A DNA stretch of 64,000 bases from Auanema rhodensis (Eukaryota; Nematoda; Chromadorea; Rhabditida; Rhabditidae). Below the pieces are notes generated by a model, which saw only the letters and a program-made list of their open reading frames with translations, did no database searches and was not told the DNA's origin. Made by a program: the position numbers and the translations under genes. The stretch is from contig OZ059897.1 of the NCBI GenBank assembly GCA_964057225.1, positions 2,294,001-2,358,000 on the forward strand, written 5' to 3'. This document shows positions 40,741 to 49,097 of this stretch, piece after piece (within the stretch, counting starts at the first letter, position 1; each line of letters opens with the position of its first letter).

Positions 40741-42211
40741 ATAGAGCGTTTCTCAATGTAGTATAGTGCATTCGATGCGGATTTTTAAGCTGCGTGGATC
40801 TGTGTTATCAGATTTGAGTTAGCTTAAAAATGCACCGAGATATCAACTGATATAGGTTCACACTTATATCCTCGATTTTCACCCTGAAGAAATGATTTTT
40901 TCGTTGAAAAACATTGTCCATCGTATTCGTCTTGAAAAAAGGAATCTAAAAACATCTACTTTTTGTGAAATTATTTAGAAATTTTTCGGGAAAATTTTTG
41001 TCAAAATGTTTTTGGAAGCAATGTTGAGTTTACATGGGAACTCAACATACACTAATGCATTATTTTTCAAACGATCATAACTAATTTTTGTATAGAGCGT
41101 TCCTCAATGTAGTATAGTGCATTCGATGCGGATTTTTAAGCTGCGTTGATCTGTGTTATCAGATTTGAGTTAACTTAAAAATGCACCGAGATATCAACTG
41201 ATATATGTTCACACTCATATCCTCGATTATCACCCTGAAGAATTGATTTTTTCGTTGAAAAACATTGTCCATCGTATTTTTCTTGAAAAAAGGAATCTAA
41301 AAACATCTACTTTTTGTGAAATTATTTAGAAATTTTTCGGGAAAATTTTTGTCAAAATGTTTTTGGAAGCAATGTTGAGTGTACATGGGAACTCAACATA
41401 CACTAATGCATTATTTTTCAAACGATCATAACTAATTTTTGTATAGAGCGTTTCTCAATGTGGTATAGTGCATTCGATGCGGATTTTTAAGCTGCGTTGA
41501 TCTGTGTTATCAGATTTGAGTTAACTTAAAAATGCACCGAGATATCAACTGATATATGTTCACACTTATATCCTCGATTTTCACCCTGAAGAGATGATTT
41601 TTTCGTTGAATAACATTGTCCATCGTCTTCGTCTTGAAAAAAGGAATCTAAAAACATCTACTTTTTGTGAAATTATTTAGAAATTTTTCGGGAAAATTTT
41701 TGTCAAAATGTTTTTGGAAGCAATGTTGAGTGTACATGGGAACTCAGCATACACTAATGCATTATTTTTCAAACGATAATAACTAATTTTTGTATAGAGC
41801 GTTTCTCAATGTAGTATAGTGCATTCGATGCGGATTTTTAAGCTGCGTCGATCTGTGTTATCCGATTTGAGCTAGCTTGAAAATGTACCGAGATATCAAC
41901 TGATATATGTTCACACTTATATCCTCGATTTTCACCCTGAAGAAATGATTTTTTCGTTGAATAACATTGTCCATCATCTTCGTCTTGAAAAAAGGAATCT
42001 AAAAACATCTACTTTTTGTGAAATTATTCAGAAATTTTTCGGGAAAATTTTTGTCAAAATGTTTTTGGAAGCAATGTTGAGTGTACATGGGAACTCAACA
42101 TACACTAATGCATTATTTTTCAAACGATCATAACTAATTTTTGTATAGAGCGTTTCTCAATGTAGTATAGTGCATTCGATGCGGATTTTTAAGCTGCGTC
42201 GATCTGTGTTA

Positions 42212-45200
42212 TCAGATTTGAGTTAGCTTAAAAATGCACCGAGATATCAACTGATATATGTTCACACTTATATCCTCGATTTTCACCCTGAAGAAATGAT
42301 TTTTTCGTTGAATAACATTGTCCATCGTCTTAGTCTTGAAAAAAGGAAACTGAAAACATCTACTTTTTGTGAAATTATTTAGAAATTTTTCGGGAAAATT
42401 TTTGTCAAAATGTTTTTGGAAGCAATATTGAGTGTACATGGGAACTCAACATACACTAATGCATTATTTTTCAAACGATCATAACTAATTTTTGTAAATA
42501 GCGTTTCTCAATGTAGTATAGTGCATTCGATGCGGATTTTTAAGCTGCGTGGATCTGTGTTATCAGATTTGAGTTAGCTTAAAAATGCACCGAGATATCA
42601 ACTGATATAGGTTCACACTTATATCCTCGATTTTCACCCTGAAGAAATGATTTTTTCGTTGAATAACATTGTCCATCGTCTTCGCCTTGAAAAAAGGAAT
42701 CTAAAAACAGCTACTTTTTGTGAAATTATTTAGAAATTTTTCGGGAAAATTTTTGTCAAAATGTTTTTGGAAGCAATGTTGAGTGTACATGGGAACTCAG
42801 CATACACTAATGCATTATTTTTCAAACGATAATAACTAATTTTTGTATAGAGCGTTTCTCAATGTAGTATAGTGCATTCGATGCGGATTTTTAAGCTGCG
42901 TCGATCTGTGTTATCCGATTTGAGCTAGCTTGAAAATGTACCGAGATATCAACTGATATATGTTCACACTTATATCCTCGATTTTCACCCTGAAGAAATG
43001 ATTTTTTCGTTGAATAACATTGTCCATCATCTTCGTCTTGAAAAAAGGAATCTAAAAACATCTACTTTTTGTGAAATTATTTAGAAATTTTTCGGGAAAA
43101 TTTTTGTCAAAATGTTTTTGGAAGCAATGTTGAGTGTACATGGGAACTCAACATACACTAATGCATTATTTTTCAAACGATCATAACTAATTTTTGTATA
43201 GAGCGTTTCTCAATGTGGTATAGTGCATTCGATGCGGATTTTTAAGCTGCGTTGATCTGTGTTATCAGATTTGAGTTAACTTAAAAATGCACCGAGATAT
43301 CAACTGATATATGTTCACACTTATATCCTCGATTTTCACCCTGAAGAGATGATTTTTTCGTTGAATAACATTGTCCATCGTCTTCGTCTTGAAAAAAGGA
43401 AACTGAAAACATCTACTTTTTGTGAAATTATTTAGAAATTTTTCGGGAAAATTTTTGTCAAAATGTTTTTGGAAGCAATATTGAGTGTACATGGGAACTC
43501 AACATACACTAATGCATTATTTTTCAAACGATCATAACTAATTTTTGTAAATAGCGTTTCTCAATGTAGTATAGTGCATTCGATGCGGATTTTCAAGCTG
43601 CGTGGATCTGTGTTATCAGATTTGAGTTAGCTTAAAAATGCACCGAGATATCAACTGATATATGTTCACACTTATATCCTCGATTTTCACCCTGAAGAAA
43701 TGATTTTTTCGTTGAATAACATTGTCCATCGTCTTAGTCTTGAAAAAAGGAAACTGAAAACATCTACTTTTTGTGAAATTATTTAGAAATTTTTCGGGAA
43801 AATTTTTGTCAAAATGTTTTTGGAAGCAATATTGAGTGTACATGGGAACTCAACATACACTAATGCATTATTTTTCAAACGATCATAACTAATTTTTGTA
43901 AATAGCGTTTCTCAATGTAGTATAGTGCATTCGATGCGGATTTTTAAGCTGCGTGGATCTGTGTTATCAGATTTGAGTTAGCTTAAAAATGCACCGAGAT
44001 ATCAACTGATATAGGTTCACACTTATATCCTCGATTTTCACCCTGAAGAAATGATTTTTTCGTTGAATAACATTGTCCATCGTCTTCGCCTTGAAAAAAG
44101 GAATCTAAAAACAGCTACTTTTTGTGAAATTATTTAGAAATTTTTCGGGAAAATTTTTGTCAAAATGTTTTTGGAAGCAATGTTGAGTGTACATGGGAAC
44201 TCAGCATACACTAATGCATTATTTTTCAAACGATAATAACTAATTTTTGTATACAGCGTTTCTCAATGTAGTATAGTGCATTCGATGCGGATTTTTAAGC
44301 TGCGTCGATCTGTGTTATCCGATTTGAGCTAGCTTGAAAATGTACCGAGATATCAACTGATATATGTTCACACTTATATCCTCGATTTTCACCCTGAAGA
44401 AATGATTTTTTCGTTGAATAACATTGTCCATCATCTTCGTCTTGAAAAAAGGAATCTAAAAACATCTACTTTTTGTGAAATTATTTAGAAATTTTTCGGG
44501 AAAATTTTTGTCAAAATGTTTTTGGAAGCAATGTTGAGTGTACATGGGAACTCAACATACACTAATGCATTATTTTTCAAACGATCATAACTAATTTTTG
44601 TATAGAGCGTTTCTCAATGTGGTATAGTGCATTCGATGCGGATTTTTAAGCTGCGTTGATCTGTGTTATCAGATTTGAGTTAACTTAAAAATGCACCGAG
44701 ATATCAACTGATATATGTTCACACTTATATCCTCGATTTTCACCCTGAAGAGATGATTTTTTCGTTGAATAACATTGTCCATCGTCTTCGTCTTGAAAAA
44801 AGGAAACTGAAAACATCTACTTTTTGTGAAATTATTTAGAAATTTTTCGGGAAAATTTTTGTCAAAATGTTTTTGGAAGCAATATTGAGTGTACATGGGA
44901 ACTCAACATACACTAATGCATTATTTTTCAAACGATCATAACTAATTTTTGTAAATAGCGTTTCTCAATGTAGTATAGTGCATTCGATGCGGATTTTCAA
45001 GCTGCGTGGATCTGTGTTATCAGATTTGAGTTAGCTTAAAAATGCACCGAGATATCAACTGATATATGTTCACACTTATATCCTCGATTTTCACCCTGAA
45101 GAAATGATTTTTTCGTTGAATAACATTGTCCATCGTCTTAGTCTTGAAAAAAGGAAACTGAAAACATCTACTTTTTGTGAAATTATTTAGAAATTTTTCG

Positions 45201-46423
45201 GGAAAATTTTTGTCAAAATGTTTTTGGAAGCAATATTGAGTGTACATGGGAACTCAACATACACTAATGCATTATTTTTCAAACGATCATAACTAATTTT
45301 TGTAAATAGCGTTTCTCAATGTAGTATAGTGCATTCGATGCGGATTTTTAAGCTGCGTGGATCTGTGTTATCAGATTTGAGTTAGCTTAAAAATGCACCG
45401 AGATATCAACTGATATAGGTTCACACTTATATCCTCGATTTTCACCCTGAAGAAATGATTTTTTCGTTGAATAACATTGTCCATCGTCTTCGCCTTGAAA
45501 AAAGGAATCTAAAAACAGCTACTTTTTGTGAAATTATTTAGAAATTTTTCGGGAAAATTTTTGTCAAAATGTTTTTGGAAGCAATGTTGAGTGTACATGG
45601 GAACTCAGCATACACTAATGCATTATTTTTCAAACGATAATAACTAATTTTTGTATAGAGCGTTTCTCAATGAAGTATAGTGCATTCGATGCGGATTTTT
45701 AAGCTGCGTCGATCTGTGTTATCCGATTTGAGCTAGCTTGAAAATGTACCGAGATATCAACTGATATATGTTCACACTTATATCCTCGATTTTCACCCTG
45801 AAGAAATGATTTTTTCGTTGAATAACATTGTCCATCATCTTCGTCTTGAAAAAAGGAATCTAAAAACATCTACTTTTTGTGAAATTATTTAGAAATTTTT
45901 CGGGAAAATTTTTGTCAAAATGTTTTTGGAAGCAATGTTGAGTGTACATGGGAACTCAACATACACTAATGCATTATTTTTCAAACGATCATAACTAATT
46001 TTTGTATAGAGCGTTTCTCAATGTGGTATAGTGCATTCGATGCGGATTTTTAAGCTGCGTTGATCTGTGTTATCAGATTTGAGTTAACTTAAAAATGCAC
46101 CGAGATATCAACTGATATATGTTCACACTTATATCCTCGATTTTCACCCTGAAGAGATGATTTTTTCGTTGAATAACATTGTCCATCGTCTTCGTCTTGA
46201 AAAAAGGAAACTGAAAACATCTACTTTTTGTGAAATTATTTAGAAATTTTTCGGGAAAATTTTTGTCAAAATGTTTTTGGAAGCAATATTGAGTGTACAT
46301 GGGAACTCAACATACACTAATGCATTATTTTTCAAACGATCATAACTAATTTTTGTAAATAGCGTTTCTCAATGTAGTATAGTGCATTCGATGCGGATTT
46401 TCAAGCTGCGTGGATCTTTGTTA
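42212..46423. repeat. 4-mer HOR, 1,404 bp x 3 tandem copies
   Basis: Three consecutive tetramers start near 42,212, 43,616 and 45,020. Markers recur at exactly 1,404 bp: cttagtcttg + ggaaactgaaaac (42,331/43,735/45,139), acagctacttt (near 42,708/44,112/45,516), and tcaatgtggtatag + gagatgattttttc in the fourth monomer (43,211/44,615/46,019). The copies look nearly identical, with rare private changes such as gtatacagcg near 44,250 and aatgaagtatag near 45,670. This is the cleanest and probably youngest HOR in the left arm. Confidence 0.9.
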
Positions 46424-46869
46424 TCAGATTTGAGTTAGCTTAAAAATGCACCGAGATATCAACTGATATAGGTTCACACTTATATCCTCGATTTTCACCC
46501 TGAAGAAATGATTTTTTCGTTGAAAAACATTGTCCATCGTATTCGTCTTGAAAAAAGGAATCTAAAAACATCTACTTTTTGTGAAATTATTTAGAAATTT
46601 TTCGGGAAAATTTTTGTCAAAATGTTTTTGGAAGCAATGTTGAGTTTACATGGGAACTCAACATACACTAATGCATTATTTTTCAAACGATCATAACTAA
46701 TTTTTGTATAGAGCGTTTCTCAATGTAGTATAGTGCATTCGATGCGGATTTTTAAGCTGCGTTGATCTGTGTTATCAGATTTGAGTTAACTTAAAAATGC
46801 ACCGAGATATCAACTGATATATGTTCACACTCATATCCTCGATTATCACCCTGAAGAATTGATTTTTTT

Positions 46870-46899
46870 CTTTGAAGTTTGAAATCTTTGAAGTTTGAC
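46870..46899 (+). other. Left junction with templated filler
   Basis: After the satellite T-tract (46,863-46,869) the sequence reads ctttgaagtttga (46,870-46,882) and then repeats ctttgaagtttgac (46,886-46,899), 16 bp later. The second occurrence is native to the gag ORF. The first is an extra short copy placed between satellite and element. Locally copied filler of this kind is characteristic of polymerase-theta or template-switch end joining. Confidence 0.75.
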
Positions 46900-48144
46900 A
46901 ACAATAGCAATCTAATAAGCTTTTGTAAGAAACTAGAAGAAACTTCTAGGAAGGCTTACCCCGGATTGTCTATGTCAAAGTTATCGTTCACAAGAGCTCA
47001 AGTCTTGTATGAGGTACTCAGAGAATGTACTTGTGCATTACAAGTACTTGAGACAATAGAGACTAGTGAAGAAGGGGAGGTGTATGAGAAGGTGAAAGAG
47101 GTCGCTTTACGTTGTGAAAGAAATAAGCGCATTCACTACAATCAGCATAGAAAGGACAGAATACCTGAAGTAAACCTGCCCAGGCTGAGATTTTTGAAGC
47201 AGAATAATACTGCTAGTGGTCAACACATGACCAATCGTGGCAGTTACGTAACTGAAAAGGTTCGTAATTTTCCACAGAGAAAAGAAGTTATTTGTTACAT
47301 ATGTAACAAAAGTGGTCATATAGCAACACATTGTGCTGAAAGAAAACGACCATCAGACAATTCTAAAAGAATTGAACAAGAACAGAACAATATGGGTTCT
47401 GTTATGAATAAGCAAGCTGTTGCATGGAACAAAACTATCAAAACATGCAACAATAGCTATGATGCAAAATTGATTGGTGAGCAGAGTTTACTACCTATGT
47501 TAATCTGCAGCATGAAAAATAAAAAAGTTCTTATTGACACGGGATCGCAAATATCAGTGATGTCGTCACAAGCTCTAGTTAATTTGATGAATGAAGGGGT
47601 TGACTTAGATAGAAGTGTAACTCAACTTCCTTGGAATGGAGATAAGTTCATAGCGAATGCCTCGGGTACGCGAATGAATTTTGTTGGAGCAATAAGCTGT
47701 GAAGTTTATTGCTCAGAAAGTAAAAAAACTGCACAAGTATGTTTTTTGGTGAGAAAAAGTAGAGATGATTCTATACTCATTGGTACGAATGCCCTGAAAG
47801 ATTTGGGCATATCTTTGAAGTTTTATAGAAAAGAGGCCATAGCCTTACAGAGAGTTTATATACCTGCGAATAAAAGTAGAACGTTACAAATCTCATGTGA
47901 CGAGCAGAAAGATAGTTTACTGGTATCCCATAGGAGTGATATACCCACGGGAATATGTAAAGTGGACACCAATAGTTCCACTACAGTGATTGTGGCTAAC
48001 ATGACATGCCAGCCAACCACGATAAAGAAAGGAGAGATTGTCGGTAAATGGGAGTCCGAGAATTGGACTGAAAAGCTGACTGCACTGAATGAGATGCACA
48101 AAACCCATAAGCCTCAACAACAGTTTAAAAAAACAGCACCATAA
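46882..48144 (+). pseudogene. 5'-truncated gag-protease, copy 1
   Basis: Corresponds to residues 348-767 of the complete ORF downstream, in frame and without stops, ending at the same TAA. The N-terminal 347 codons, the ATG and the promoter are missing. The upstream in-frame TTG at 46,879 lies at the artificial junction and is not a credible eukaryotic start. The first internal ATG is in the conserved C-terminal part of the capsid-like region. It retains the CCHC knuckle and the DTG protease motif. I found no difference from the second copy, so the truncation is recent. It has no expected expression unless satellite transcription reads through it. Confidence 0.85.
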
Positions 48145-48289
48145 CTAATTTCTTGTTGAAATTTAAATTTTCTCATGTATGTTGTAAATGTTAATTTTTA
48201 TTGTTGTTTTTAATGAAACTGTTAAACTATTGAATAAATAGTAATAAGAAGAATTTTTTCTCGGGACGAGAAATTTGAGAGGCCGGGGA
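48145..48289 (+). other. 3' untranslated region of the element, upstream copy
   Basis: 145-bp AT-rich stretch between the gag-protease stop codon and the LTR, identical to 51,402-51,546. It holds a small stem (tttctcg 48,257-48,263, gga, cgagaaa 48,267-48,273) followed by the polypurine tract. No pol remnant is visible, although reverse transcriptase would be expected here in an autonomous Ty3-type element. Confidence 0.75.
48277..48289 (+). promoter_or_regulatory. Candidate polypurine tract
   Basis: gagaggccgggga directly abuts the TGTCAA start of the LTR, the position where plus-strand DNA synthesis is primed in LTR elements. It is interrupted by two cytosines, so it is imperfect. The upstream stem tctcgggacgaga resembles sequence commonly found just before the PPT of Ty3-like elements; that comparison is from memory. 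Confidence 0.6.
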
Positions 48290-48861
48290 TGTCAAGAATA
48301 TGGCTATAGATACTAAAATGAATAGTATAAATGAAGATAAATATATAATATAATTTATATAAAATATTAAGATAACAATTATTCATCAAAAAATTAAATA
48401 AAATGAATAATTTGAATAAAATGACCCATTGATAAAACAATCCATAGTAATCGCGCTCCATTTAGAGATTGTTGGTAAACAGTGAACTGTTGATAATCAA
48501 CTACCGTAATCTGATTAAAACAATATTTAGTTGTTTTTTGTCCTAAAATTATTGTGATAAGGAATTTTTTTATATTTTTTTCAGTTTGGAATTTTCTCTT
48601 GAATTTTTTTGTATTTTTTTTTGTTTTTTTAAATAAATCTTTTTCTTTTTATTTTTCGTTCTTTGATTTGGGGGCCGAACCGGTCTTCACTATTTTATTG
48701 TTTGGGTTGAGCTAATTGCTCATATAACCCTGTTTGAAAGCTCGAATAGAGTTTGGTGAAAAAGTCACTGCTACCTGAATAGGGTTCTGTTTGTATTCAT
48801 TCAATTTTGTTTGGTATTTGCCGAATAAAAGTGAAGTTTACAGAACAATTATTATTTGACA
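48290..48861 (+). repeat. Complete long terminal repeat (572 bp)
   Basis: It begins TGTCAA (48,290-48,295) and ends TTGACA (48,856-48,861): perfect 6-bp inverted ends with the canonical TG...CA. It sits between a polypurine tract on the left and a primer-binding candidate on the right. The AT-rich 5' part (around 48,335-48,370, tataatataa and tatataaaa) could hold a TATA-like promoter. A T-rich stretch covers about 48,560-48,655, and an AATAAA polyadenylation signal lies 33 bp before the end. Because the element is in tandem, this one LTR serves as 3' LTR of the upstream fragment and 5' LTR of the complete unit. The second LTR at 51,547-51,926 matches its first 380 bp with no difference seen. 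The right boundary is inferred from the inverted ends. Confidence 0.75.
48824..48829 (+). promoter_or_regulatory. LTR polyadenylation signal (AATAAA)
   Basis: Canonical hexamer within ccgaataaaagtg, 32 bp before the inferred LTR end. This leaves a short U5, as is usual for compact LTRs. It would also terminate transcripts of the upstream truncated copy. Confidence 0.55.
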
Positions 48862-48865
48862 GTGT

Positions 48866-48883
48866 TGGTAACAACAGTGTCTC
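48866..48883 (+). promoter_or_regulatory. Candidate tRNA primer-binding site
   Basis: tggtaacaacagtgtctc begins 4 bp after the LTR. TGG pairs with the universal tRNA 3' CCA. I cannot match the following bases to a specific tRNA with confidence. The repeat acagtgtt/acagtgtc flanks it. If the LTR end has been placed a few bases wrong, the site would shift accordingly. Confidence 0.4.
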
Positions 48884-48914
48884 TTGGTATATTGTTGTAC
48901 GGTTGTTTTTGGTT

Positions 48915-48938
48915 AAAGTGTTTTCTTTTAAACACTTT
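48915..48938 (+). other. Leader stem-loop (9-bp perfect arms)
   Basis: aaagtgttt (48,915-48,923) and aaacacttt (48,930-48,938) are perfect reverse complements around a 6-nt loop tctttt. It lies about 50 bp past the LTR and 160 bp before the ATG. A position in the 5' leader of an element that encodes only Gag-PR makes it a candidate RNA packaging or dimerisation signal, by analogy with retroviral and Ty3 leaders. Confidence 0.55.
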
Positions 48939-49097
48939 TTCTGATTTCTTCCGCTGTGAACTACATTCAGAACTTGGGTAGTAGTAACTAATATCAAGTA
49001 AATTCCATTTTCTTGATATAAGTGCTTGTTTGATTCTTTCAAATAGCAATAAATTAGTAGAGGAATTTCTAGTAATTTTTTTTCATTGATAGGTGAA

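Larger units (their letters stand above)
1..46869. repeat. Satellite DNA array, left arm (about 133 monomers of ~351 bp)
   Basis: Continuous head-to-tail tandem repeat, all monomers in one orientation. The anchor ttggaagcaatgttgag recurs at 1, 353, 705, 1057, 1409 and 1760, then every 351-352 bp to the insert. Monomers differ by scattered substitutions and one-base A/T-run indels; a 352-bp class (extra A after cgttgaaaa) and a 351-bp class both occur. A hand count gives about 31% G+C, and CpG is not depleted. Diagnostic variants recur at multi-monomer intervals, which defines the higher-order repeats listed separately. No gene, RNA gene or dispersed element interrupts this stretch. The family is not one I recognise by name. 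Satellites of this size and organisation are typical of centromeric or pericentromeric heterochromatin, but that role is inferred. Confidence 0.98.
46882..48669 (+). repeat. Direct repeat A (1,788 bp), upstream copy
   Basis: Exact counterpart of 50,139-51,926 at +3,257 bp. It starts inside gag (aaatctttgaag) and ends inside the LTR at ctttgattt. Beyond 48,669 this copy continues into the rest of the LTR (ggggg...), whereas the downstream copy returns to satellite sequence. Confidence 0.9.
48862..49097 (+). other. 5' leader of the element, with primer-binding candidate and stem-loop
   Basis: 236-bp untranslated leader between the LTR and the gag ATG. It starts gtgt followed by a TGG-initiated primer-binding candidate. 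It contains a strong stem-loop at 48,915-48,938 and is otherwise T-rich. As the only long non-coding cis region besides the LTR and 3' end, it should hold the packaging and dimerisation signals. That assignment is inferred. Confidence 0.65.

Noticed and set aside
42212-42439. 75-codon minus-strand ORFs (also 30625, 32381, 37648, 43265, 43616, 53242) and a 63-codon one at 17344-17535
   Set aside because: Reverse-strand readings of the satellite monomer. They recur only because the HOR recurs, and have no independent evidence of coding.
1-46869. CRISPR array
   Set aside because: The repeats are contiguous ~351-bp units with no unique spacers, and the composition and the retroelement are eukaryotic.
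46879-46881. TTG as start of the upstream gag copy
   Set aside because: It lies in junction filler. The homologous codon in the complete copy is internal, and eukaryotic translation would not be expected to start there.
47107-48461. Antisense and LTR ORFs of 67-81 codons (47107-47331, 47856-48101, 47917-48120, 48222-48461) and their copies 3,257 bp downstream
   Set aside because: Short antisense shadows of gag or AT-rich LTR sequence. They are duplicated only because the element is duplicated.
48290-48861. Treating the whole 1,788-bp direct repeat as a long LTR
   Set aside because: The repeat ends lack TG/CA termini and fall inside the gag coding sequence and mid-LTR. The 572-bp interval with TGTCAA/TTGACA ends, purine tract before it and TGG after it is the better LTR.
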